From contig NZ_CP055263.1 of the NCBI RefSeq assembly GCF_014217835.1, positions 3,413,501-3,477,500 on the forward strand: DNA of 64,000 bases, in the 5' to 3' direction. Below, one piece after another: positions 28,240 through 37,279 of the stretch. How positions within the stretch are numbered: the stretch's first letter is position 1; each line of letters begins with the position of its first letter. The stretch is from Metabacillus sp. KUDC1714. GTDB taxonomy: Bacteria > Bacillota > Bacilli > Bacillales > Bacillaceae. Both the position numbers and the translations under genes were made by a program. Under the pieces are notes generated by a model. It had not been told where the DNA came from and ran no database searches. It saw only the letters and a list, made by a program, of their open reading frames with translations.

Positions 28240-29916
28240 ATGAAGTCATTTCAGAAGGTTTTTAGTTTGGTCTTTATAACAGTTCTTTTATCAATTATGG
28301 TTGCTTGCCAGGCTTCAAAAGAAGATGCTTCAACAGATTCTGATAGCTCTTCTGATGAAGATGGTTCAATCACTTTTTCGGTCTTTGATTCTGATGCGAA
28401 CCCTGATTGGGAGAATATGGAGAGCCCAGTTGGTAAAAAAATTAAGGAAGACACAGGTGTAACTCTTGAACCTGAATTTGATATGGAAGGTGGACAAACA
28501 AAGATTCCATTGATGGTTGCTAGTGGCGAATACCCTGACCTAATTACATCTAAGGGAGCTAGTCAGCTTGTAGAAGCTGGTGCATTAATTGATCTTGCGC
28601 CATTGATTGAAGAGCATGCTCCAAACATTAAAAAAATGCTAGGTGATGAAATTAACCGTATGAAATGGAGTAAGGAAGATCCATCTATTTATGTTTTACC
28701 TAATACAGCAGTCGATAATGAAGCTATGACCCCTGGTTTTGCAGCACTTGTCCAGCATGACGTTGTTAAAGAATTAGGATACCCAGAAATGAAAACATTG
28801 GAAGATTTAGAAAATGTTATAAGCGAATATTATAAACTACATCCTGAAATTGATGGACAACCAACCATTCCTTTAACCCTCCAATCTGATGGATGGCGTT
28901 TTCAAGCCTCTACTTTAAATAGTGGATTTATGATGACTGGTGCTTCCGATGATGGTGAATATTATATTGATCCTGAGACATATGAAGCGACATTACATTA
29001 TCGCCGTCCAGTTGAAAAAGAGGTTTACCGTTGGTATAACCAAATGAATACTGAAGGATTGTTAGATCAAGAATCTTTTGTTCAAAAACATGACCAATGG
29101 CTAGCAAAATTGTCTACGGGACGTGCGTTGGCTACTATAGCACCAGACTATATGATTTATGATGCACAAAATGCTTTACGTGATGCAGGTAAGTATGAAA
29201 GAATGTATGGATTTTATCCAATTACATTAAATGAAGAGTATAAACATACTGCTTATCAAAGTAATGGTTTCCAAGTAGGCTGGGGAATTGGAATATCAGT
29301 AGACTGTGAAGATCCTGTTCGAGCCATCAAATTTCTTGATTATTTAGTATCAGAAGAAACCCAAATTATGCTGAATTGGGGAATTGAAGGCGAACATTAT
29401 AATATTGTAGACGGTAAGCGTGTTATTCCTGAAGATGAATGGGAAAAACGCCGTAATGATAAAGACTACTTAAAGAAAACTGGAATTGGTTATAACTTCC
29501 AAAGGTTTGCGCCACGCTATGGTGATGGTGTAGAAGACTCAACCGGTCAAACATACACGGTTAACACACGTGAACTTGCGATTGAAGGACTAACAGATGT
29601 TGAAAAAGAAGTGCTAAAAAATTATGATGCTGAATTATGGAAGGATTTATACCCTACTAGCGAAGAGTTTCCAGTAAAACCATGGGGAGCTGCCTACAAT
29701 CTTGCAATCCCTGCTGGTTCAACTCTTGAAGTAACAAATAAAAGAATGATAGATATAACCTTTAAACGTATTCCAGAAGCAATTCTTGCCGATCCAGAAG
29801 AATTTGATAATGTCTGGGAGCAATTTATGGATGATTTAGATAAAGCAGGAGTAGAAGAAGCAGAAGAAGAATACACACAAATAGTAAAAGATATAGTTGA
29901 ATTGTGGAGTGAATAA
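28240..29916 (+). CDS. Oligosaccharide-binding lipoprotein, LplA/YtcQ-like
   Basis: 558 residues with a lipoprotein signal (IMVACQ) and an acidic, Ser-rich linker after the lipid anchor. Length and motifs fit the LplA/YtcQ class of large binding proteins (about 500-560 residues), which bind oligosaccharides for LplBC-type permeases. It is the third gene of the importer operon. A two-codon frame ATG AAA TGA at 28235-28243 overlaps the real start at 28240; the GGGGAGG at 28224 serves the latter. Ligand is probably a product of the locus enzymes. Confidence 0.92.
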   Translation: MKSFQKVFSLVFITVLLSIMVACQASKEDASTDSDSSSDEDGSITFSVFDSDANPDWENMESPVGKKIKEDTGVTLEPEFDMEGGQTKIPLMVASGEYPDLITSKGASQLVEAGALIDLAPLIEEHAPNIKKMLGDEINRMKWSKEDPSIYVLPNTAVDNEAMTPGFAALVQHDVVKELGYPEMKTLEDLENVISEYYKLHPEIDGQPTIPLTLQSDGWRFQASTLNSGFMMTGASDDGEYYIDPETYEATLHYRRPVEKEVYRWYNQMNTEGLLDQESFVQKHDQWLAKLSTGRALATIAPDYMIYDAQNALRDAGKYERMYGFYPITLNEEYKHTAYQSNGFQVGWGIGISVDCEDPVRAIKFLDYLVSEETQIMLNWGIEGEHYNIVDGKRVIPEDEWEKRRNDKDYLKKTGIGYNFQRFAPRYGDGVEDSTGQTYTVNTRELAIEGLTDVEKEVLKNYDAELWKDLYPTSEEFPVKPWGAAYNLAIPAGSTLEVTNKRMIDITFKRIPEAILADPEEFDNVWEQFMDDLDKAGVEEAEEEYTQIVKDIVELWSE

Positions 29917-30066
29917 TTCATCTCGGATGAAATTGTAAGTTGAAAGGGTCACGATTATGGGGGCATTCTCAATTTTGAAAGAACAGTTACGAAAAGTGTA
30001 GGAACATCCTTATTGCGTAACTCTTAAAGATTTGCCAAATTTAAAGGAATCCTAAGATTCAATAAT

Positions 30067-30096
30067 AAATCCCTCTATATTCCAAGAGGGATTTTT
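30067..30096 (+). terminator. Rho-independent terminator
   Basis: AAATCCCTCT pairs with AGAGGGATTT around an 8-base loop, then TTTT. It lies between the importer operon and the convergent J-domain-like gene. Confidence 0.82.
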
Positions 30097-30116
30097 TGTG
30101 TAATTATAGACAAAAA

Positions 30117-30968
30117 TCAGTTTGCTAACTCCAAAATCAATTTCATTGCATTCGTTTTATTCTTGGCATCTAAGCGAATGGCAGCAATTTTTTTGGCATC
30201 ATTTACAGGCATCCCATTAAAGATGGATGTGTCTTTTAATACAATCCCATATATATGCTCAGATTTATCTTCAGTTGTAGCAGCGTATATAATATTTTCA
30301 CTTTCTATATTATCCTTAAGGGTCGGCTCGATTTGCTCTAAAGGTTGAAAGATTTCATTATTCATAAGTCGTTCAAAGTTTTTAGCATCCATAAGATAAA
30401 TATCTGATTTATCACTAACAAGTGTTACAGCACTTTTTTGTTGAAGAGTAGCATCAATGGAATCATTTACTTCAGTAGGTGCGTAATTCATGTTAACAGT
30501 AACTCGCTCCCAGGTAGGAAACTTTGCTAATATATTATCTGATAGAGAATTTGACGGATTGTTAGGATCAAAATAATTTCCATATATCATAATACTTAGG
30601 CTTTCTGGTGGAAGACTTGCCAATTCCTTCTTCTCCTGATAATTATTAATGCCACTTTGGATTATTGAACCCAAAATAGCAACAAGGACCAAAAAACCTA
30701 CCATATGAAGTTTGTAATAATGAAAGAAATGCTGGAATTTACCTTGAAAAGATTTCATTTCTTGGGACGGGTTGGAACCGTATTCATTATGGTGTTTAAT
30801 TATATTATAGGCTGTCGTAATAGCCTCAATATCAAAAGGTTTCTCTGGATCTGGTTGATTCTGATAGGCATGATTTCGTCTAACCCAAATCATGTATTGT
30901 TTTTCAATTTCATTATCTGTAGCATTTTCTGAAACACCTAATACTTTGTATGCTTCTTTTATATCCAA
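30117..30968 (-). CDS. Membrane protein with degenerate J domain
   Basis: I favour a TTG start at 30968 (AGAGAGGTG 7 bases upstream; protein opens MDIKEAYKVLGV), although an ATG at 30992 is in frame. Residues 1-65 have the helical pattern of a DnaJ J domain, but the catalytic HPD tripeptide is absent (RRNHAYQNQPDPEKPF occupies that loop), so DnaK stimulation is unlikely. One membrane helix (about 87-105) follows, then an external domain of about 170 residues that I do not recognise. Proteins of this layout are seen in Bacillus genomes without known function. It is a single-gene unit facing the importer operon. Confidence 0.75.
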   Translation of the reverse strand: MDIKEAYKVLGVSENATDNEIEKQYMIWVRRNHAYQNQPDPEKPFDIEAITTAYNIIKHHNEYGSNPSQEMKSFQGKFQHFFHYYKLHMVGFLVLVAILGSIIQSGINNYQEKKELASLPPESLSIMIYGNYFDPNNPSNSLSDNILAKFPTWERVTVNMNYAPTEVNDSIDATLQQKSAVTLVSDKSDIYLMDAKNFERLMNNEIFQPLEQIEPTLKDNIESENIIYAATTEDKSEHIYGIVLKDTSIFNGMPVNDAKKIAAIRLDAKNKTNAMKLILELAN

Positions 30969-31101
30969 TGAAACGCACCTCTCTTTTTCCATATAACGAC
31001 TATATTAAAGATAACGCAAGTAGAAAACTTTTGCACTATCTATGAAAATATTAACAAAGTTTTTTCAGAAAATATGAAATTCTTCAAGCCAACATAAAGC
31101 T

Positions 31102-31953
31102 TCAATGATAATGAGAGATCCGCTTATATTCCCCTGGCGACATCCCCATATTCTTTTTAAACAATCTCGTAAAATATCTAGTGTCGATGCCGAGCTCTTC
31201 AGCTATCTCACAAAGCGTAATATGCTTATTACGTTCAATTAGGTCAACTGCATGTAAAATCCTCAGATTTTGTAAGTATTGGTTTAGAGTGACACCATAG
31301 AATTGCCGAAATAATCGATTCAAATGTTGGTGAGAATAACCTGAAGACTTTGATACCTCAGATAATCGAATAGGTTGTGTATAGTGCTCCTTTAAAATGG
31401 TAGTTACATGTTCTAAAATGGCTTCACAAGAATTAGAGTTATTTATCTTTGGAGGTTGATAGGAAAAATTTGTGGTCTGTTTTCTTAATTCTAATAGAAA
31501 GGTATAGAGTAACACAGAAATTTGCCATAATTCCTCGGTTCCATTGTTTTCAGCTAATTGCCAAATTTGTTCGGCCAAATTCCATAGTTTCTCAAAATTA
31601 CGAATATGTAATACCTCACAATTATGAAATTCCATATTTGCAAGCATAGTTGTTACAGAAGCACCTCGAAGCGATATAAAACCGACCAGCCATGGATCAT
31701 CTGTTATTGGAAAATACTCATGTGGGACCCCTTCATAGATGATAAATGCCTGTTGCTCCTTTACCACAAGGTCAGATTCTCCGTTAACACGAATTCTTCC
31801 ACTACCACTAAGAGTTATGAATACTTGAGTCGCAGAAAAGCCTTTAGGTCTGTGAATCGCTGTTTGGTGATTGGAGCCTATCGTGTACATTTGTAATGGG
31901 ATTAGCTCCTGATTAAACGGTGAGGTAATAAAACGGATTGGTAATTCTTTCAT
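31102..31953 (-). CDS. AraC-family transcriptional regulator
   Basis: 283 residues from the ATG at 31953, which has AAAGGA upstream; a longer in-frame start at 31998 is possible. An N-terminal cupin-like sensor domain (GFSATQVFITLSGSGRIRVNG) precedes a C-terminal AraC double helix-turn-helix (RLSEVSKSSGYSHQHLNRLF; EIAEELGIDTRYFTRLFKK; MSPGEYKR). It is divergent from the second importer operon (32217 onward) and likely activates it in response to a sugar. Confidence 0.92.
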   Translation of the reverse strand: MKELPIRFITSPFNQELIPLQMYTIGSNHQTAIHRPKGFSATQVFITLSGSGRIRVNGESDLVVKEQQAFIIYEGVPHEYFPITDDPWLVGFISLRGASVTTMLANMEFHNCEVLHIRNFEKLWNLAEQIWQLAENNGTEELWQISVLLYTFLLELRKQTTNFSYQPPKINNSNSCEAILEHVTTILKEHYTQPIRLSEVSKSSGYSHQHLNRLFRQFYGVTLNQYLQNLRILHAVDLIERNKHITLCEIAEELGIDTRYFTRLFKKNMGMSPGEYKRISHYH

Positions 31954-32103
31954 GAGACATTTTCCTTTCATGTTCAAATTGTCCAATCTTATGTTCAATT
32001 ATGCCCTTGATGTGTAGACAACATAAATACTATTATAAAACTAATAATCTTACAATATGTATTGATGTAAGTTACTCTTGAAGTAAGATTAGTGATAGTT
32101 TTA

Positions 32104-32118
32104 ATGAAAGCGGATACA
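32104..32118. promoter_or_regulatory. Putative cre site (CcpA)
   Basis: ATGAAAGCGGATACA fits the consensus WTGNAANCGNWNNCW at every fixed position. It lies just downstream of a possible promoter and about 100 bases before the binding protein gene of the second importer. Confidence 0.68.
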
Positions 32119-32216
32119 TAAAAGTCTATTACTTTTTCTACCAAGGGGGTGAGTAGGAATTCTAGATGTCCAATTTGCAAGTGTTGATTACATTAAAAAG
32201 GGGTGTTTTTTAACTG

Positions 32217-33479
32217 ATGAGAAAAAAATTAAGCTTTCTTTTAGTGTTATTACTTGTTTTTGCAATGGTAGGGTGTAGTTCCTCACAATCTAACACAACT
32301 GAAGAAGATAGTGATGGAAAGGTAACACTTACCCTCTGGTATTGGAATCGTTCGCTTGATGATGATTTATTGGCAAAAGTTAAGGAGGAATTTCCAAACG
32401 TAAATCTTAAACCGCAAAAAATTGATGGGGCAGAATATAAAACAAAGCTTCAGACAACATTAGCAGCAGGATCAGGAGCTCCAGATATTGTTGCAATGAA
32501 CGATTGGGCTAATGAATTCCTTCCCTATACTGATCAATTTGTAAATTTACTAGACTATGGCGCAGATGAATTAAAGGACCAATACTTAGAGTGGAAATGG
32601 AATTATACGTTAACTCCAGACAATAAAACGTTAATTGCCTTGCCAATTGATACTGGCCCAACTGCTTTATTTTATAGAGAAGATATTTTTGCCAAAGCAG
32701 GATTGCCAACAGATCCAGCTGAAGTTTCTGCAGAACTTTCTACTTGGGAGGATTATATAGAGGCTGGTGAAAAAGTAGAAGCTGCAACAGGAGTAAAGAT
32801 GTTTGATAGCATTAATAGGGTCTTTACTCAAAATATAAGTCAAAGTGACAGTGTTTACTTTGATGAAGAAGATAATTTTATAGGTGATGGCGGTAATGTC
32901 AAAAAAGCCTGGGATTTGGCAGTGGCTGTCCATGAAAAGGGCTTAAGTGCAAATTTAGTAGACGGTACTGAATGGAATGCAGGAATGAATAATGGAGAAA
33001 TTGCTTCGTTTATTGGTGCTGTATGGACAAAGAAAATCCTCGAGGATGCTGCACCTGATACAGCAGGTAAATGGCGTGTTGCTCGAGCACCAGGTGGAGA
33101 TGGAAATAATGGAGGATCTTTCATCGGGATTACTAAAGCGTCTAAGCATCCTGAAGAAGCATATGAAGTAATTAAGTGGTTAATGAGCCCTGAAAATCAA
33201 TTACAGGCGTATACGACAATGGATTTATTTCCATCGACTCCTGGTGTATACGACGATCCAAAAATGAGTAGTGAGGAAGCGTTCTTTGGTAATCAAAATA
33301 CAACAGAAATCTTTAGTCAATCTGCAGAAAATGTAAAGCCACGTTATTTTGGTGCTAGTTACAGTTCAGTTAATACAATGTTTCTTGATCAATTAACAAA
33401 TGTCGCGAACCAGGACCTTGATCCAGATAAGGCTTGGGATGAGGTTTTAGAGCAGGTTGAAAAAGAACTTTCACGCTAA
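32217..33479 (+). CDS. Sugar-binding lipoprotein of CUT1 ABC importer
   Basis: 420 residues, lipoprotein signal ending at VGCSSS, then TLTLWYWNRS and later GGDGNNGGSFIGITKASKHPEEAYEVIKWL, typical of family 1 sugar-binding proteins. First gene of an operon with two permeases, an oxidoreductase and a TIM-barrel isomerase. The stable hairpin after its stop codon probably keeps its mRNA more abundant than the permease part. Ligand unknown; the partner enzymes suggest a sugar that is oxidised or epimerised in the cytoplasm. Confidence 0.92.
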   Translation: MRKKLSFLLVLLLVFAMVGCSSSQSNTTEEDSDGKVTLTLWYWNRSLDDDLLAKVKEEFPNVNLKPQKIDGAEYKTKLQTTLAAGSGAPDIVAMNDWANEFLPYTDQFVNLLDYGADELKDQYLEWKWNYTLTPDNKTLIALPIDTGPTALFYREDIFAKAGLPTDPAEVSAELSTWEDYIEAGEKVEAATGVKMFDSINRVFTQNISQSDSVYFDEEDNFIGDGGNVKKAWDLAVAVHEKGLSANLVDGTEWNAGMNNGEIASFIGAVWTKKILEDAAPDTAGKWRVARAPGGDGNNGGSFIGITKASKHPEEAYEVIKWLMSPENQLQAYTTMDLFPSTPGVYDDPKMSSEEAFFGNQNTTEIFSQSAENVKPRYFGASYSSVNTMFLDQLTNVANQDLDPDKAWDEVLEQVEKELSR

Positions 33480-33490
33480 CTAAATAAATA

Positions 33491-33541
33491 GGAAAGTACT
33501 AGGTGCTCCGAATTACTTGGCTATTAACCTAGTACTTTTCC
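33491..33541 (+). terminator. Intercistronic hairpin, attenuator or mRNA stabiliser
   Basis: GGAAAGTACTAGGT (33491-33504) pairs with ACCTAGTACTTTTCC (33527-33541) with one bulged T. It lies in the 93-base gap between the binding protein and permease genes. Such hairpins often let the binding protein be made in excess. Confidence 0.75.
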
Positions 33542-33572
33542 TTTGACAGATTGTAGATTGAGGAGGGATTGC

Positions 33573-34523
33573 ATGAATAATGTAGCTAATACAAAAAAGG
33601 TAGCAAGTGTTCAACCGATAACACCAGCTAGTAGAGGAAGCTTATGGCGTGAAATCTATAAAAATCGTACCCTTTATCTTTTTATTTCACCTTTCTATCT
33701 ATTATTTTTAATCTTTGGTTTGTTTCCGATTGTCTTTTCATTGTACTTATCCTTTCATAAATGGGGTGGGCTCGGTGCAATGGAGTTTGTAGGACTTAAG
33801 CAGTTTACATATTTATTAAGCGATATGGTTTTTTGGCAGTCTGTTGGAAATACCTTTGCGATTTGGTTTCTTTCGGCGATTCCGATGCTATTCGGTGCAT
33901 TAGTGATTGCCTTCTTACTTAATACACCACTTTTAAAATTTAAAGGGTTTTATCGTACAGCCTTTTTTGTCACGAATGTAACATCAATTGTAGCAGTTAC
34001 GATTATTTTTAAGTCGATTTTTGGGGACAGCTATGGCCTTTTAAACTATGTTTTAACGACAATTGGTCTTGATCCTGTGGAATGGCTAAAATCAGAGTTT
34101 TTGATTAAGGTTGTGATTGCATCGATGGTCGTCTGGCGATGGACAGGGTATAATGCAATCATTTATTTAGCTGGATTACAAGGTATTCCAAATACGTTAT
34201 ATGAAGCAGCAAAAATGGATGGGGCAAACCTTGTTCAGATGTTTTTCCACATTACAATTCCACTTTTAAGACCTATTATTCTTTTTACAGTATTAATGAC
34301 AACGATTGGATCCATGCAATTATTTACTGAGCCTCAGGTTTTACTTGGTAACTCAGGCGGAGTAGGTGGGTCAGGTTTAACGATTACATTATATATGTAT
34401 AAGCAAGCATTTGGTGAGAGTCAATATGGCTATGCATCTGTTGTATCATGGGCACTATTTGTCATTATTGCGCTGTTCTCATTACTGAATTGGAAAATCG
34501 TTCAAAAAACTGGAGCGAAATAA
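33573..34523 (+). CDS. Sugar ABC transporter permease (MalF/LacF-like)
   Basis: 317 residues from the ATG at 33573, preceded by GAGGAGGG. Six helices and the EAA loop YEAAKMDGANLVQMFFHITIP. Inner-membrane partner of the next gene; the importer lacks its own ATPase gene in the window. Confidence 0.92.
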   Translation: MNNVANTKKVASVQPITPASRGSLWREIYKNRTLYLFISPFYLLFLIFGLFPIVFSLYLSFHKWGGLGAMEFVGLKQFTYLLSDMVFWQSVGNTFAIWFLSAIPMLFGALVIAFLLNTPLLKFKGFYRTAFFVTNVTSIVAVTIIFKSIFGDSYGLLNYVLTTIGLDPVEWLKSEFLIKVVIASMVVWRWTGYNAIIYLAGLQGIPNTLYEAAKMDGANLVQMFFHITIPLLRPIILFTVLMTTIGSMQLFTEPQVLLGNSGGVGGSGLTITLYMYKQAFGESQYGYASVVSWALFVIIALFSLLNWKIVQKTGAK

Positions 34524-34542
34524 TGATTAGGGGGGATTGAAA

Positions 34543-35376
34543 ATGGATGGAAAGTATGCAGGACTTAAAAAGCTAGTTTTACATTTTCTATTATTAATCG
34601 GTGTTTTTATTTCGATCTTTCCGTTTTATTGGTTGGCCGTAATGTCGACAAATAAAACAAGTGATATATTAAGGTTCCCACCAAAATTAATTTTTGGTTC
34701 TGAACTTTTTACAAATATAAATAATGTACTCCAAAATGTAGATTTTTTTAAAGCCTTTTTAAATACAGTCTTTGTTTCAACAACTTCAGCTGTTGCTATA
34801 CTATTCTTTTGTTCACTAGCAGGTTTTACATTTGCAAAATTTCAGTTTCCTGGAAAAAAGCTTCTGTTTACTTCACTATTAATTACCATGATGATTCCGT
34901 CTCAGCTTTCGTTTGTTCCTTCTTACATTATGATTTCAAAGATTGGCTGGGTTGATACCTTTCAAGCGCTTATTATCCCTGGTCTGGCAAATGCCTTTGG
35001 AATCTTTTGGATCAAGCAATATTCTGAAGAAGCGATACATGATAGTCTGCTTGATGCAGGAAGATTAGATGGGTGCAACCATTTTAGACTTTATTGGAAT
35101 ATTGGCTTACCGATCTTAAGACCTGCCCTTGCTTTCTTAGGAATATTCTCGTTTATAAGCATTTGGAATGACTATTTATGGCCGTTAGTTATTTTAAATG
35201 ATCCTGCTAAATATACATTGCAAGTGACACTATCACAATTAAATGGAATATACGACACTGACTATGGAATGGTCATGGCTGGAACACTATTAGCCACTCT
35301 TCCATTAATTATTTTATTTATGTTTGTCAGTCGCCAGTTTATTTCAGGGATTGCAGCCGGTGCGGTAAAGGATTAG
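34543..35376 (+). CDS. Sugar ABC transporter permease (MalG/LacG-like)
   Basis: 277 residues from the ATG at 34543 (AGGGGGG 7 bases upstream; an in-frame TTG at 34537 is less likely). Six helices; the EAA loop reads DSLLDAGRLDGCNHFRLYWNIGLP. Pairs with the preceding permease. Confidence 0.92.
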   Translation: MDGKYAGLKKLVLHFLLLIGVFISIFPFYWLAVMSTNKTSDILRFPPKLIFGSELFTNINNVLQNVDFFKAFLNTVFVSTTSAVAILFFCSLAGFTFAKFQFPGKKLLFTSLLITMMIPSQLSFVPSYIMISKIGWVDTFQALIIPGLANAFGIFWIKQYSEEAIHDSLLDAGRLDGCNHFRLYWNIGLPILRPALAFLGIFSFISIWNDYLWPLVILNDPAKYTLQVTLSQLNGIYDTDYGMVMAGTLLATLPLIILFMFVSRQFISGIAAGAVKD

Positions 35377-35471
35377 GAGTTTCCTATTTTCTTTTATCAA
35401 AAGGGGGTGATCTAACCAATTTTTAAGAAACTAATTTGATCAATTTTATTATATAATAGGAGGAGATTCGT

Positions 35472-36455
35472 TTGGCTCTAAATATTGGTTTTATTGGAAC
35501 TGGTGGTATAGCAAAGGCACATTTAAATAATTTAGCGAAGATTCAAGATGCAGAGGTAACTGCCTTTTTTGATATTCAGTTAGAAAGAGCACAAAAGGAA
35601 GCTCGTGAATGGAAAAATGCAAAGGCTTACAATAATTTAAATGAAATGTTGGATGACCGTAAGCTTGATGCAGTATACATATGTGTTCCGCCAATGGCAC
35701 ATGGTGAGGCAGAGAACGCAGTAATCGATAGAGGAATTCCATTTCTCGTTGAAAAGCCCCTTGGAATTGATCATTCACCAAATGGGATTCTTAAAAAAAT
35801 TGAACAAAAAAAGATCATTACCTCTGTTGGCTATCATTGGCGATATCAGGAAGCAACAAGAAGAGCTTTGGATTTACTAAATGAACGAAAACTAGGGATG
35901 TCGTTAGGATACTGGATGGGTGGAATGCCTATGGTTCCTTGGTGGAGAGTTCAAACTGGATCAGGTGGCCAGTTCGTTGAACAAACAACCCATATTGTTG
36001 ATTTACTCCGGTATCTTAGTGGGGAGGTTATTGAAGTTTTTGCTGCATACAGTCAGCGGGTTATGCATGAAAAGGTAGAGGGGACAACAGTTGCCGATGT
36101 TGGAACTGTCACAATGAAATTAGAAAATGGCAGTATCGCAACGATCTCTAATACTTGTATGTCACCGGTTGGGCATAAAGTGGGTCTGGATTTATATACA
36201 GATCAAGGAGTACTCGAAATTAGTAGTTCAGGTTTAAAGGATATTAAACCTGAATCGATAACAGAGTATAAAGAAAGAAAAAGCCCATATTTAATAGAGG
36301 ATGAAGTTTTTGTTAACGCAATTTTAACTGGAGATTCTTCAAAGATTTTATCTGACTATCGAGATGCCATTAAGACTCATAATGTCACATTAGCAGCAAA
36401 TAAATCTGCGGATATTGGTAAACCAATTCATTTAAAGGAGCTGTCCCGTACATGA
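35472..36455 (+). CDS. Gfo/Idh/MocA-family NAD(P)-dependent oxidoreductase
   Basis: 327 residues from a TTG start with GGAGGAG 7 bases upstream. N-terminal Rossmann fold (GFIGTGGIAKAHLNNL), the family EKP motif (VEKPLGID) with catalytic Lys, and C-terminal substrate domain with a conserved His (EQTTHIVDLLRYL). Members oxidise or reduce a sugar hydroxyl, often at C3 of a glycoside. Its stop overlaps the start of the isomerase-like gene (ATGA), so the two act together. Substrate not known; a sugar brought in by the preceding importer is the obvious candidate. Confidence 0.92.
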   Translation: MALNIGFIGTGGIAKAHLNNLAKIQDAEVTAFFDIQLERAQKEAREWKNAKAYNNLNEMLDDRKLDAVYICVPPMAHGEAENAVIDRGIPFLVEKPLGIDHSPNGILKKIEQKKIITSVGYHWRYQEATRRALDLLNERKLGMSLGYWMGGMPMVPWWRVQTGSGGQFVEQTTHIVDLLRYLSGEVIEVFAAYSQRVMHEKVEGTTVADVGTVTMKLENGSIATISNTCMSPVGHKVGLDLYTDQGVLEISSSGLKDIKPESITEYKERKSPYLIEDEVFVNAILTGDSSKILSDYRDAIKTHNVTLAANKSADIGKPIHLKELSRT

Positions 36456-37228
36456 AATACTCTCTTTGCATTGGAGCATATAAAGGAAAAGATGTCGTCT
36501 ACCACCTTGAAAAAATAAAAGAGCATGGTTTTCAAGGTCTAGAGTATTATAGCTGGTGGGACTTAGATATCAAACAGGTAGCTAAAGAACAGGATCGAAT
36601 CGGTGTAGGGATTATTGCTACGTGTACGAAATTTTTTAACCTAGTTGATGAGTCGAAACGCTTAGAATATATTGATGGAATAAAGCAAACAATTGAGGCA
36701 TGTAAAATTCTTGGTACAAAATCGATTATTACCCAAACCGGAAACGTGATCGATGGTATGTCCCGTGAAATTCAACAACAAGCAATGGTTGAAACTTTAA
36801 AGCAATCTGCTTCACTTTGTGAGGAGGCTGGCATTATCTTGGAGGTCGAGCCATTAAATGGATTGGTTGATCATCGTGGACACTTTCTCCAATATTCAGA
36901 TGAAGCAGTGTCTGTCATTGATCAAGTAAATAGTCAAAATGTAAAGTTAGTATTTGACGTTTATCATCAACAGATTACCGAAGGAAATGTTATTCGTAAT
37001 GCAACAAATTATATTGATCGAATTAGTCATTACCATATTGCTGATAATCCAGGTAGAAAACAGCCAGGCACAGGTGAGTTGAACTATATCAACATTTTAA
37101 ATGCCATTAAAGAAACAGGATATGATGGGTATGTTGGTTTGGAATGTGGGTATACAATTGATACAGATGAAGCATTAGATGTGTTTAAACAAACGATTTT
37201 AAAAAATGTAGAGACACTTTCAGTTTAA
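36452..37228 (+). CDS. Sugar phosphate isomerase/epimerase-like TIM barrel
   Basis: 258 residues of the xylose isomerase-like/AP endonuclease family 2 fold. Likely metal ligands are Glu in ILEVEPLNG, Asp in LVFDVYHQQ, His in HYHIADNPG and Glu in GLECGY. The family includes epimerases, hydroxypyruvate isomerase, IolE-like dehydratases and 3-keto-glycoside eliminases. Four-base overlap with the oxidoreductase gene and the importer upstream point to cytoplasmic processing of an imported sugar derivative. Confidence 0.88.
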   Translation: MKYSLCIGAYKGKDVVYHLEKIKEHGFQGLEYYSWWDLDIKQVAKEQDRIGVGIIATCTKFFNLVDESKRLEYIDGIKQTIEACKILGTKSIITQTGNVIDGMSREIQQQAMVETLKQSASLCEEAGIILEVEPLNGLVDHRGHFLQYSDEAVSVIDQVNSQNVKLVFDVYHQQITEGNVIRNATNYIDRISHYHIADNPGRKQPGTGELNYINILNAIKETGYDGYVGLECGYTIDTDEALDVFKQTILKNVETLSV

Positions 37229-37238
37229 ACTTATATAA

Positions 37239-37279
37239 AAAAGCCAAAAAGCGATTTTTTTAATCGCTTTTTGGCTTTT
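37239..37279. terminator. Bidirectional terminator overlapping a coding end
   Basis: AAAAGCCAAAAAGCGATT (37239-37256) is the exact reverse complement of 37262-37279, with a T-rich loop. The right arm encodes the last residues of the minus-strand hydrolase gene. It can stop transcripts from both directions. Confidence 0.85.

Noticed and set aside
29957..30001. Fourteen-codon frame starting MGAFSILKEQ
   Set aside because: Slight resemblance to the start of a permease such as TagG, but far too short and without supporting sequence downstream.
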